Made by a program: the position numbers and the translations under genes
NCBI RefSeq assembly: GCF_009764265.1
Contig: NZ_RWIR01000042.1
Span: 1-39,147 of the forward strand
From: Pseudomonas sp. PB101
GTDB lineage: Bacteria; Pseudomonadota; Gammaproteobacteria; Pseudomonadales; Pseudomonadaceae
Length of the DNA: 39,147 bases
Direction of reading: 5' to 3'
The notes under the pieces: model-generated
Databases searched by the model: none
What the model saw: only the letters and a program-made list of their open reading frames with translations
What the model was told of the DNA's origin: nothing
Shown: positions 25,680 through 35,619 of the stretch, piece by piece
Numbering within the stretch: the first letter of the stretch is position 1
Layout of the letters: each line of letters starts with the position of its first letter

Positions 25680-25778
25680 GTGTTAGATTGTCGGAACACT
25701 ACCGCACTTCTACGGTCATAAGGCCGCGATTGTGGGGCTTGGTGCACAGAAAAGCGGCCAATTTAACATATTGGCGCC

Positions 25779-25807
25779 TTGCCCAAAATCCCTGTCGTTG
25801 TTAGAGT
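25779..25807 (+). promoter_or_regulatory. Possible sigma-70 promoter of mreB
   Basis: TTGCCC (25779-25784), 17-base spacer, TAGAGT (25802-25807). The start would be near 25814, giving a leader of about 38 bases. Confidence 0.4.
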
Positions 25808-25839
25808 TTGCCGCACTTTTTTACCCACGCGTTGCCTAG

Positions 25840-26889
<1,050 letters not shown>

Positions 26890-26921
26890 GTCGCCGGATT
26901 GCCTCTATGCTGTTGAGCGCG

Positions 26922-26947
26922 CAGGCGGCACTTTGCAGTGCTGCCTG
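26922..26947 (+). terminator. Hairpin between mreB and mreC
   Basis: 11-bp arms (26922-26932 and 26937-26947), one G-T pair, 4-base loop, followed by TTCGCGTTTATCTT. The U content is only moderate, so partial termination or mRNA end protection is likelier than a full stop. Confidence 0.5.
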
Positions 26948-27032
26948 TTCGCGTTTATCTTCTGTCAGTCTGCATCCAGGCCGGATTGCTGCCGTATGAA
27001 AAAACAGAACATTTGCCTGGGAGGAGCGGCTT

Positions 27033-28169
27033 ATTAAACCGCTTTTCACCAAGGGCCCTTCATTGGGCGTGCGCCTGTTGGTGCTGGTCGTGCTATCGGT
27101 CGCGCTGATGGTGGTCGATGCCCGTTTCAGTCTGCTCAAGCCCGCACGCAGCCAGATGTCGCTGGTGCTGATGGACGCCTACTGGATCACCGACCTGCCC
27201 GGACGACTGTGGGAAGGCGTTGCCAGTCAGTTTGGCAGCCGGACCGAGCTCGTCGCCGAAAACGAAAAACTCAAAAGCGAAAACCTGCTGTTGCAGGGGC
27301 GCATGCAGAAGCTTGCCTCCCTGACCGAGCAGAACGTTCGGCTGCGCGAGTTGCTCAACTCTTCGGCCCTGGTCAATGAAAAGGTCGAAGTGGCCGAGTT
27401 GATCGGCATGGACCCCAACCCCTTCACCCATCGCATCATCATCAATAAAGGTGAGCGCGACGGCGTGGTCCTCGGCCAGCCGGTGCTCGATGCCCGTGGC
27501 CTGATGGGGCAGGTGGTGGAGCTGATGCCTTATACCTCCCGCGTTCTGCTGCTGACCGATTCCACGCACAGCATTCCCGTACAGGTAAACCGTAACGGTC
27601 TGCGGGCGATTGCCAGCGGTACCGGCAACCCGGAGCGCCTGGAGTTGCGTCACGTGGCTGACACCGCCGACATCAAGGAAGGCGACTTGCTCGTCAGCTC
27701 CGGTCTCGGTCAGCGTTTTCCGGCAGGCTACCCGGTAGCGACGGTCAAGGAAGTGATCCACGATTCCGGCCAGCCGTTCGCCATCGTCCGCGCGGTACCG
27801 ACCGCCGCATTGAACCGCAGTCGCTACCTGTTGCTGGTGTTCAGCGACACCCGTACTCCGGAAGAGCGCGCCAACGACGCCGCCCAGGCTCAGGAAAGCC
27901 TGGACGCGCAGGGCGGTGGGCCGATCATTCCGGCGACTGTTCCGAAACTGGTCACCCCGGTAGTTCCCGCTGCATCGGCCGCCGTACCGGCGACCCCTGC
28001 CACGGCGGCGCCTGCGACCACTGCGCCAGCCAAGCCAGCCACCACGCCAGCCAAGCCTGCGGCCACGCATCCTGCGGCGGCTAAACCGCCGGCGGCGCAA
28101 CCCGCTGCCGTGAAGCCTGCCGCCAAGCCGCCGGCCTCCGCGCCGGCCACTCCAGTGGGAAGAGAATAA
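27033..28169 (+). CDS. mreC: Rod-shape-determining protein MreC, apparent ATT start
   Basis: Bitopic inner-membrane scaffold of the elongasome, 378 aa. No ATG or GTG fits the N-terminus. From ATT at 27033 the protein begins (M)KPLFTKGPSLGVRL, which lines up with E. coli MreC (MKPIFSRGPSLQIRL, recalled), and GGGAGGAG lies 6 bases upstream; the alternative TTG at 27063 would remove these conserved residues. Membrane segment about 13-29, coiled coil about 70-110 (ENEKLKSENLLLQ), then the two beta-domains (GERDGVVLGQPVLD; SGLGQRFPAGYPVATV). Residues about 297-378 are a Pro/Ala/Lys-rich low-complexity tail. The stop overlaps mreD as TAATG. Confidence 0.93.
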   Translation: MKPLFTKGPSLGVRLLVLVVLSVALMVVDARFSLLKPARSQMSLVLMDAYWITDLPGRLWEGVASQFGSRTELVAENEKLKSENLLLQGRMQKLASLTEQNVRLRELLNSSALVNEKVEVAELIGMDPNPFTHRIIINKGERDGVVLGQPVLDARGLMGQVVELMPYTSRVLLLTDSTHSIPVQVNRNGLRAIASGTGNPERLELRHVADTADIKEGDLLVSSGLGQRFPAGYPVATVKEVIHDSGQPFAIVRAVPTAALNRSRYLLLVFSDTRTPEERANDAAQAQESLDAQGGGPIIPATVPKLVTPVVPAASAAVPATPATAAPATTAPAKPATTPAKPAATHPAAAKPPAAQPAAVKPAAKPPASAPATPVGRE

Positions 28170-28660
28170 TGGGCGGTGTAAAAGCATCCCGAAACGGTTG
28201 GATGGTCTGGCTGACGTTTGCCGTCGGCCTGCTGCTCAGCGTTTCACCCTTGCCGCAATTCATGGAAATCCTGCGCCCGCTGTGGCTCGGCCTGCTGTTG
28301 GCATTCTGGGCGTTGAACCTGCCGCAGACCGTCGGGATGGTGACGGCGTTTTGCCTGGGGCTGGCTGAAGACGTGCTCTACGGTACCTTGCTGGGTCAGA
28401 ACGCCTTGATCCTGACCCTCATCACCTATCTGGTCCTGGCGCTGCAGCAACGTCTGCGGATGTTCCCGATGTGGCAGCAGAGCCTGGTGATCCTGGTGAT
28501 CTTCGGCCTCGCCCAGCTTGTGCAGCTCTGGCTCAGTGCCCTGACCGGCAATCGTCAGCCGACGCTGGCGTTGGTGTTGCCGGCACTGGTCAGCGCATTG
28601 CTCTGGCCCTGGATCAGTTTCGGTTTGCGCGGACTGCGTCGACGCTACAAAATCAATTGA
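28169..28660 (+). CDS. mreD: Rod-shape-determining protein MreD
   Basis: Small inner-membrane protein of 163 aa with about five membrane segments, third partner of the MreBCD system. The PLWLGLLLAFWALNLPQTVG and GLAEDVLYGTLLGQNAL stretches are typical. It starts within the mreC stop codon (TAATG), so it is translated by coupling. The basic C-terminus RGLRRRYKIN is cytoplasmic by the positive-inside rule. Confidence 0.93.
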   Translation: MGGVKASRNGWMVWLTFAVGLLLSVSPLPQFMEILRPLWLGLLLAFWALNLPQTVGMVTAFCLGLAEDVLYGTLLGQNALILTLITYLVLALQQRLRMFPMWQQSLVILVIFGLAQLVQLWLSALTGNRQPTLALVLPALVSALLWPWISFGLRGLRRRYKIN

Positions 28661-28692
28661 TTCGATAACGCATTAGACAGGGAGAGGTCTTG

Positions 28693-29301
28693 ATGAAACG
28701 GTTGTACCTCGCCTCTGGCTCGCCGCGTCGGCGTGAACTGCTTACGCAGATCGGCGTTCCGTTCTCCGCCGTCAGTGCGGATATCGATGAAACTCCTTTG
28801 AACCTGGAATCCCCATCGGCGTATGTCGAGCGTCTGGCGCGCGGCAAGGCCGAGGCCGGGCGCCGCGTTGTCGTGTCTGCACAAGCGTACTGTGTGCTCG
28901 GCGCCGATACCGCCGTGGTGCTCGATGGAAAAATTCTCGGCAAACCGGTTGATCAAGCGGATGCCTGCGCCATGCTGATGATGTTGTCAGGGTGTGAGCA
29001 TGAAGTCCTGACCGCGATTGCCGTGCTCGATGGCGAACATTGCGAGTCCCGGGTTGTCACCAGTCGCGTGCGTTTTCGTGATATCAGTCGTGATGAGGCC
29101 GCAGCCTACTGGGCCAGCGGCGAACCAAGGGACAAGGCGGGCGGTTATGGCATTCAGGGACTGGGTGCGGTGTTTGTCGCCGGGCTCGATGGAAGTTATT
29201 CAGCGGTGGTCGGACTGCCGCTTTGCGAAACCGCGGAACTGCTCGGCCATTTCGGCATACCCTGTTGGCAACCCCGGAACGCACACCAAGCAACGTTCTG
29301 A
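28693..29301 (+). CDS. maf: Maf-family nucleoside triphosphate pyrophosphatase
   Basis: Cytoplasmic pyrophosphatase of 202 aa that hydrolyses non-canonical or excess nucleotides (dTTP/UTP type, YhdE-like) to the monophosphate. Motifs: [14 protein letters not shown] near 4-17, [18 protein letters not shown], the catalytic-Asp region [17 protein letters not shown] near 75-91, and [15 protein letters not shown]. The ATG at 28693 follows GGGAGAGG; a TTG directly before it is in frame but less likely. It lies 32 bases after mreD, a usual position. Confidence 0.92.
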   Translation: MKRLYLASGSPRRRELLTQIGVPFSAVSADIDETPLNLESPSAYVERLARGKAEAGRRVVVSAQAYCVLGADTAVVLDGKILGKPVDQADACAMLMMLSGCEHEVLTAIAVLDGEHCESRVVTSRVRFRDISRDEAAAYWASGEPRDKAGGYGIQGLGAVFVAGLDGSYSAVVGLPLCETAELLGHFGIPCWQPRNAHQATF

Positions 29302-29346
29302 ACAGATGCGGCCATTATCGTGAACATGCCTGAACGAGACCCTGCC

Positions 29347-30804
29347 ATGAGTGAAGAGATCCTGATCAACATCACGCCGATGGAATCGCGCGTGGCGGTG
29401 GTTGAAAACGGTGTCCTGCAAGAGGTCCACGTCGAACGTACGCAAAAGCGCGGGATCGTCGGCAACATCTATAAAGGCAAGGTCGTGCGGGTATTGCCGG
29501 GGATGCAGGCGGCATTTGTCGATATCGGCCTGGATCGTGCGGCGTTCATTCATGCATCGGAAATTTCCCTGCGTGAAGGCCCGACGGTCGAGAGCATCAG
29601 TGCACTGGTGCACGAAGGCCAGAGCCTGGTGGTGCAAGTGACCAAGGACCCGATCGGTTCCAAGGGCGCACGGTTGACCACCCAGCTGTCGATTCCTTCG
29701 CGTTACCTGGTGTACATGCCACGCACCGCCCATGTCGGGATTTCCCTGAAGATCGAAGACGAAGCCGAGCGCGAACGACTCAAGCAAGTGGTCACCGATT
29801 GCGTGGCCAAGGAAGGGATCAAGGAAGCCGGCGGTTTCATCCTGCGCACCGCAGCCGAAGGCGCCGGTGCCGATGAAATCCTCATGGACATCCGCTACCT
29901 GCGCAGGCTCTGGGACCAGATCAACGCCCAGATCAAGACCATCAGCGCGCCCAGCGTGATCTACGAAGACCTCGGCCTGGCACTGCGCACCCTGCGTGAC
30001 CTGGTGAGCCCGAAGATCGAGAAGATCCGCATCGACTCCCGGGAAACCTTCCAGAAAACCACGCAATTCGTCGCCGAACTGATGCCCGAGATTGCCGACC
30101 GTCTGGAGCATTACCCGGGCGAACGGCCGATTTTCGACCTGTATGGCGTCGAGGACGAAATCCAGAAGGCCCTCGAACGCAAGGTGCCGCTCAAGTCCGG
30201 CGGTTACCTGGTGGTCGATCCGGCGGAAGCCATGAGCACCATCGACGTCAACACCGGGGCGTTCGTCGGCCATCGCAACCTCGAAGAAACCATCTTCAAG
30301 ACCAACCTCGAAGCCGCGACGGCTATCGCCCGCCAATTGCGCCTGCGCAACCTCGGGGGGATCATCATCATCGACTTCATCGACATGGAGGATGAAGAGC
30401 ACCAGCGCCAGGTGCTGCGCACGCTCGAGAAGCAACTGGAGCGCGATCACGCCAAGACCAACATCATCGGTATCACCGAGCTGGGCCTGGTGCAGATGAC
30501 CCGCAAGCGCACCCGCGAAAGCCTTGAGCAAGTGTTGTGCGAGCCGTGCAACGCCTGTCAGGGACGCGGGAAACTCAAGACACCGGAAACCGTTTGCTAC
30601 GAAATCTTCCGCGAAATCCTCCGTGAGGCTCGCGCCTATCAGGCGGAAGGCTATCGTGTATTGGCAAACCAGAAAGTGGTGGACCGCCTGCTCGACGAAG
30701 AGTCGGGTAACGTCGCCGAGCTGGAAGGGTTTATCGGGCGCACCATTCGGTTCCAGGTGGAAACCATGTATTCCCAGGAACAATACGACGTGGTGCTGCT
30801 CTGA
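29347..30804 (+). CDS. rng: Ribonuclease G
   Basis: Endoribonuclease of the RNase E/G family, 485 aa, active in 16S rRNA 5' maturation and mRNA decay. The start MSEEILINITPMESRVAVVE matches the RNase G N-terminus; a start 27 bases upstream is in frame. S1 RNA-binding part about 35-125 (RGIVGNIYKGKVVRVLPGMQ), DNase I-like catalytic core with Asp300 (DVNTGAFVGHR) and Asp343 (IIDFIDM), and Cys401-x-x-Cys404 (CNACQGRG) for the zinc link. Full-length without the RNase E degradosome scaffold. Confidence 0.95.
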   Translation: MSEEILINITPMESRVAVVENGVLQEVHVERTQKRGIVGNIYKGKVVRVLPGMQAAFVDIGLDRAAFIHASEISLREGPTVESISALVHEGQSLVVQVTKDPIGSKGARLTTQLSIPSRYLVYMPRTAHVGISLKIEDEAERERLKQVVTDCVAKEGIKEAGGFILRTAAEGAGADEILMDIRYLRRLWDQINAQIKTISAPSVIYEDLGLALRTLRDLVSPKIEKIRIDSRETFQKTTQFVAELMPEIADRLEHYPGERPIFDLYGVEDEIQKALERKVPLKSGGYLVVDPAEAMSTIDVNTGAFVGHRNLEETIFKTNLEAATAIARQLRLRNLGGIIIIDFIDMEDEEHQRQVLRTLEKQLERDHAKTNIIGITELGLVQMTRKRTRESLEQVLCEPCNACQGRGKLKTPETVCYEIFREILREARAYQAEGYRVLANQKVVDRLLDEESGNVAELEGFIGRTIRFQVETMYSQEQYDVVLL

Positions 30805-30879
30805 AGCGTTTGGTTTTGATTGTTCGAGAACGGCTGGCCTCAGCTTTTTGCAAAACTTTTGCCATGGGAGCCACCTGAC

Positions 30880-33800
30880 ATGGACCGTCTGACACGCATT
30901 TTGGCCGCACTGACCCGCTGGGGTCTGGGCCTGTGCGCGTTGGTTTTGGTCTTGATGGCGCTCTACGTCAGCCTTGGCCGGGAGCTGACGCCGCTGGTCG
31001 CCGAGTACCGTACCGACATCGAAAACAAAGCCAGCGATGCCTTGGGCATGCCGCTGCAGATCGGCGAGCTCGAAGGCAACTGGAGTGGTTTTGCCCCCAT
31101 ATTGATGGCCCGCGACGTGACGGTCGGCGAGGGCGCCAATGCCTTGCACCTGGATCAGGTGCGTGCGGTGCCGGATCTTTGGGCCAGTCTGCTGGCACGC
31201 CAGGTACGTATCGCGCATCTGCAATTCAGCGGCCTGCGCATCAGCGTCAAGGAAGGCGACGACGGTCAATGGGTTCTGGAGGGTTTGCCGGGGCAGCAGG
31301 GCCAACCTGCCGATCCGGAACAGTTGCTCAATCGTATGCAGATGATCCAGCAACTGTCGGTGCTCGACAGTCAGGTGACCTTGCAGCCGTTTGCCCGGTC
31401 GCCGCTGACCCTGACCTATGTCGGCCTGAATCTGAAAGTCGGGGCGTCACGGCAGCGACTCGACGCCCGTCTGACTCTGCCCGACGGCCAGCCAGTGGCC
31501 ATGAGCCTGCGTACCCGCATCCGCGCCAGTCAATGGAAGGACGGTGAAGCCGAGATCTACCTGAGCCTGCCGCAAAGCGACTGGTCGAAGTGGCTGCCCG
31601 AGCGCGTGAGCCAGCAGTGGAATTTCTCCGAGATCAAGGCCGGTGGCGAGCTGTGGGCGACCTGGGGCAAAGGCACGCTGCAAAACGCGGCCGTGCGCTT
31701 GAATGCGCCACAACTCAAAGGTGCCTACGCCGATCGCAAGCCGATCCAGATCAACAACCTGGCGCTGAACGGTTACTTCCAGCGCAGTGCCGAAGGCGCC
31801 TCGGTGACGCTGGACTCCCTGGCGATGAATCTCGCAGAGACCCGCTGGGAAACGCATTTGCAGCTCAAGCAAAGCGTGGCCACTGATAAGGCCCAGGAGC
31901 TCTGGCACCTGCAAGCTGACCGGATTGATCTCACTCCGCTGACCCCGCTGCTCAACGCCCTGGCACCGTTGCCGGAGGGTTTTGCCAAGGCCGTCGAGCG
32001 GCTCAAGGTCACGGGTGGCCTGCGTAACGTGCTGGTCGACTTCCGCCCCGATGCCACCGACGACAGCAAGTTCGGTTTTGCCGCCAACCTCGACCAGGTA
32101 GGCTTCGATGCCTATCACGGTGCGCCGGCTGCGCGAAATGTCAGCGGCAGTATCAGCGGTGACCTGGGACAGGGTGAACTGCGCATGGACAGCAAGGATT
32201 TCATGCTGCACCTGGACCCGATTTTCGCCAAGCCATGGCAGTACATTCAGGCCAATGCGCGGCTGACCTGGAAACTCGACAAAGAAAGTTTCACCCTGAT
32301 TGCGCCGTATCTGAAAGTGTTGGGCGAGGAGGGCAAGATCGCCGGCGACTTCCTGATTCGCCTGCATTTCGATCACACCCAGGAAGACTACATGGACCTG
32401 CGGGTCGGCCTGGTGGACGGTGACGGTCGCTACACCGCCAAGTACTTGCCGGCGGTCCTCAGCCCGGGGCTGGACGAGTGGCTGCGCACGGCGATTCTCA
32501 AGGGCGCGGTGGATCAAGGCTTCTTCCAGTATCAGGGGTCGCTCAACCACGGCGCCGCGGACGTGGATCGCAGCATCAGCCTGTATTTCAAGGTTCACGA
32601 TGCCGAACTGGCCTTCCAGCCGGGCTGGCCCCATGTCAGCAAGGTCAGCGGCGATGTCTTCGTCGAAGACAGCGGCGTGCGGATTGTGGCCAGCAAGGGC
32701 CAGTTGCTCGACACTCAGGTCAGCGATGTCTACGTCAACATTCCCCATGTGCCTGCCGGGCAGAACGTTCATTTGTTCCTCGATGGCGGATTTGCCGGCG
32801 GTTTGGGCGATGGCCTGAAAATCCTCCAGGAAGCGCCGATCGGCACCGGGGCAACCTTCGCCAACTGGGAAGGCGAGGGAAGCCTGCAAGGCAAGTTGAA
32901 GCTGGACATCCCGCTGGCCAAGGGCGAGGAACCGAAGATCCTCGTTGATTTCAAGACGGCCAAGGCACGCTTGAAACTGGCCGAACCGGCGCTGGAGCTG
33001 ACCCAGCTCAAAGGTGACTTCCGCTTCGACAATGCCAAAGGCCTGAGCGGGCAGAACATCAGTGCGCGGGCATTCGACAAACCGGTCACCGCACAGATTT
33101 TTGCCGATGGCAGCCCGGGCAAGCTCAACACTCGCGTGTCCGCGTCGGGACATGTCGAGGTGAAGAAACTGACCGACTGGCTGAAGGTGACCCAGCCTCT
33201 GCCGGTGAGTGGCGTGATCCCTTATCAACTGCAATTGACCCTCAATGGCGCCGACAGCCAGTTGCTGGTCAATTCCAACCTCAATGGCGTGGCCGTCGAT
33301 TTGCCGGCACCGTTCGGCATGACCGCCGATGCCGCGCGCGACACGACGTTCCGCATGACTTTGCAGGGCGACGAGCGGCGCTATTGGGTCAGCTACGGCG
33401 ATCTGGCGAGTTTCACGTTCGCGGCCCCGCCAAGCAATTTCGCCGACGGTCGCGGGGAACTGTTCCTCGGTGGCGGTGAGGCCGTGTTGCCCGGCAGCAA
33501 AGGCTTGCGGATTCGCGGCGTGCTGTCGGAGCTGGACGTTGGCCCGTGGAAGGACCTGGTGGATAAATACGCCGGGCAGGACCCCGGCGGCAGCGCCAAG
33601 CAATTGCTCAGCGGCGCGGATATCAAAGTAGGCAAGCTCAGCGGTGTCGGTACCACGCTCGATCAGGCCTCGATCCAGGTGACGCGCAAACCTTCCGCCT
33701 GGGCGCTGCAACTCGACAGCCAGCAGATCAAGGGTGGCGCCAACCTGCCCGATACGAAGGGCACGCCCATCACGATCAATCTGCAAACCGTGCGCCTGCC

Positions 33801-34683
33801 GGCACCGGACCCGACCGTGCTGGCCGATGAAAACTCGCCGGATCCGCTGGCGTCGGTGGACCCGACGAAGATTCCCGCGATGGATATCACCATCAATCAG
33901 TTATTCCAGGGCCAGGATCTGGTCGGCGCCTGGTCGCTGAAGATTCGGCCGACGGCCAAGGGCATTGTGTTCAACTCGCTGGACCTGGGCCTCAAGGGCA
34001 TTCTGCTGGTGGGCAGTGGTGGCTGGGAAGGCGTGCCCGGTGCCAGTAACAGCTGGTACAAGGGACGCATCAGCGGCAAGAACCTGGCCGACGTACTCAA
34101 GGGCTGGGGGTTTGCACCGAGCGTCACCAGCCAGGACTTTTACATGGATGTCGATGGCCGCTGGCCCGGCTCACCGGCCTGGGTGGCGACCAAACGTTTC
34201 TCCGGCTCGCTGGATGCGACGCTGAATCAGGGCCAGTTCGTCGAAGTCGAAGGCAGTGCCCAGGCGCTGCGGGTATTTGGTTTGCTCAATTTCAACTCCA
34301 TCGGCCGGCGCCTGCGCCTGGACTTCTCTGACCTGTTCGGCAAAGGCCTGAGTTATGACCGGGTCAAGGGGCTGCTGGTCGCGACCAATGGGGTGTATGT
34401 CACCCGTCAGCCGATCCAGCTGACTGGACCGTCGAGCACCATCGAGCTCGACGGCACCCTGAACATGGTGGCCGATCAGATCGATGCGAAACTGATGGTG
34501 ACCTTGCCGGTGACCAATAACCTGCCGATTGCCGCACTGCTCGTCGGTGCACCGGCGGTCGGCGGGGCGCTATTCCTGATCGACAAGCTGATCGGTGACC
34601 GGGTCTCCCGTTTCGCCAGTGTGAAATACACCGTCAAAGGACCGTGGAAAGAACCGAAAATCACCTTCGACAAGGCTTTTTGA
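30880..34683 (+). CDS. YhdP-family AsmA-like phospholipid transport protein
   Basis: Very large bitopic envelope protein, 1267 aa. A single membrane segment at about 13-32 (GLGLCALVLVLMALYVSLG) anchors it in the inner membrane; the rest is a long periplasmic run of short beta strands forming the DUF3971/AsmA-like groove, closing with the AsmA-type end LDGTLNMVADQIDAKLMVTL and GGALFLIDKLIGD. YhdP with TamB and YdbH carries phospholipids to the outer membrane in E. coli; the same role is inferred here. ATG at 30880 follows GGGAG at about 9 bases. It lies between rng and the nitrilase gene, as I recall for other gamma-proteobacteria. Confidence 0.9.
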   Translation: MDRLTRILAALTRWGLGLCALVLVLMALYVSLGRELTPLVAEYRTDIENKASDALGMPLQIGELEGNWSGFAPILMARDVTVGEGANALHLDQVRAVPDLWASLLARQVRIAHLQFSGLRISVKEGDDGQWVLEGLPGQQGQPADPEQLLNRMQMIQQLSVLDSQVTLQPFARSPLTLTYVGLNLKVGASRQRLDARLTLPDGQPVAMSLRTRIRASQWKDGEAEIYLSLPQSDWSKWLPERVSQQWNFSEIKAGGELWATWGKGTLQNAAVRLNAPQLKGAYADRKPIQINNLALNGYFQRSAEGASVTLDSLAMNLAETRWETHLQLKQSVATDKAQELWHLQADRIDLTPLTPLLNALAPLPEGFAKAVERLKVTGGLRNVLVDFRPDATDDSKFGFAANLDQVGFDAYHGAPAARNVSGSISGDLGQGELRMDSKDFMLHLDPIFAKPWQYIQANARLTWKLDKESFTLIAPYLKVLGEEGKIAGDFLIRLHFDHTQEDYMDLRVGLVDGDGRYTAKYLPAVLSPGLDEWLRTAILKGAVDQGFFQYQGSLNHGAADVDRSISLYFKVHDAELAFQPGWPHVSKVSGDVFVEDSGVRIVASKGQLLDTQVSDVYVNIPHVPAGQNVHLFLDGGFAGGLGDGLKILQEAPIGTGATFANWEGEGSLQGKLKLDIPLAKGEEPKILVDFKTAKARLKLAEPALELTQLKGDFRFDNAKGLSGQNISARAFDKPVTAQIFADGSPGKLNTRVSASGHVEVKKLTDWLKVTQPLPVSGVIPYQLQLTLNGADSQLLVNSNLNGVAVDLPAPFGMTADAARDTTFRMTLQGDERRYWVSYGDLASFTFAAPPSNFADGRGELFLGGGEAVLPGSKGLRIRGVLSELDVGPWKDLVDKYAGQDPGGSAKQLLSGADIKVGKLSGVGTTLDQASIQVTRKPSAWALQLDSQQIKGGANLPDTKGTPITINLQTVRLPAPDPTVLADENSPDPLASVDPTKIPAMDITINQLFQGQDLVGAWSLKIRPTAKGIVFNSLDLGLKGILLVGSGGWEGVPGASNSWYKGRISGKNLADVLKGWGFAPSVTSQDFYMDVDGRWPGSPAWVATKRFSGSLDATLNQGQFVEVEGSAQALRVFGLLNFNSIGRRLRLDFSDLFGKGLSYDRVKGLLVATNGVYVTRQPIQLTGPSSTIELDGTLNMVADQIDAKLMVTLPVTNNLPIAALLVGAPAVGGALFLIDKLIGDRVSRFASVKYTVKGPWKEPKITFDKAF

Positions 34684-34752
34684 GGTCCTTTTGAAAAGGC
34701 ACTGGGCAAGCCTATGGAGTAGCATGGCCGCATACGATTGCAGGAGTGCGCC

Positions 34753-35607
34753 ATGTCTGTCGCGGTGATTCAAATGGTCAGCCAGAGCGATGTGCTGGCC
34801 AATCTGGTCCAGGCCCGTCGGCTGCTCGAACAAGCGGCCGCAGGCGGCGCGAAACTCGCGGTATTGCCGGAAAACTTCGCGGCCATGGGCCGGCGCGACA
34901 TTGCCGACATCGGCCGCGCTGAAGCTCTGGGCGAAGGCCCGATCCTGCCCTGGTTGAAACAGACCGCACGCGACCTCAGGTTATGGATTGTGGCCGGCAC
35001 ATTGCCGTTGCCGCCGGTGGATCAGCCGACGGCGAAAGTGCATGCCTGTTCGTTGCTGGTCGATGACCAGGGCGAAACGGTGGCGCGCTACGACAAGCTG
35101 CACCTGTTCGATGTCGACGTGGCGGACAATCGTGGCCGTTATCGTGAATCCGATGACTATGCTTATGGCAGTGGGGTGGTGGTGGCGGACACGCCCGTCG
35201 GCCGGGTCGGCCTGACGGTCTGCTATGACCTGCGCTTTCCCGAGTTGTACAGCGAACTGCGCGCGGCCGGCGCGGAACTGATTACCGCTCCTTCGGCCTT
35301 TACGGCGGTGACCGGCGCGGCGCATTGGGATGTGCTGATTCGTGCGCGGGCCATCGAGACCCAGTGTTATGTGCTCGCGGCTGCCCAGGGCGGGATGCAT
35401 CCGGGGCCGCGGGAAACCTTTGGCCATGCCGCCATCGTCGATCCATGGGGTCGCGTGCTGGCGCAAAAGGATCAAGGCGAGGCCGTGCTGCTGGCCGAAC
35501 GCGACAGCAGCGAACAGGCGTCCATCCGGGCGCGGATGCCGGTGTCCAGTCACCGGCGCTTTTTCTCGCAGGGCGCCCGGCGACCTGCATCAGAACGACG
35601 AATTTAA
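34753..35607 (+). CDS. Carbon-nitrogen hydrolase, Nit1-like (probable deaminated-glutathione amidase)
   Basis: Nitrilase-superfamily amidase of 284 aa. The catalytic triad is complete: Glu40 (AVLPENFAAMG), Lys115 (RYDKLHLFDVD) and Cys157 (LTVCYDLRFPEL). The sequence is close to the Nit1/YbeM branch, whose members hydrolyse deaminated glutathione (EC 3.5.1.128), a metabolite-repair reaction; the exact substrate is inferred. The ATG at 34753 has AGGAG 7 bases upstream. It is 12 bases before tldD. Confidence 0.88.
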   Translation: MSVAVIQMVSQSDVLANLVQARRLLEQAAAGGAKLAVLPENFAAMGRRDIADIGRAEALGEGPILPWLKQTARDLRLWIVAGTLPLPPVDQPTAKVHACSLLVDDQGETVARYDKLHLFDVDVADNRGRYRESDDYAYGSGVVVADTPVGRVGLTVCYDLRFPELYSELRAAGAELITAPSAFTAVTGAAHWDVLIRARAIETQCYVLAAAQGGMHPGPRETFGHAAIVDPWGRVLAQKDQGEAVLLAERDSSEQASIRARMPVSSHRRFFSQGARRPASERRI

Positions 35608-35619
35608 GGCGTAAAGCAT

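Noticed and set aside
29200..31353. 717-codon open frame on the minus strand
   Set aside because: Spans the antisense of maf, rng and the start of yhdP; length is explained by third-position GC bias suppressing stops.
31447..33786. 779-codon open frame on the minus strand
   Set aside because: Antisense to yhdP; no start signal and no domain.
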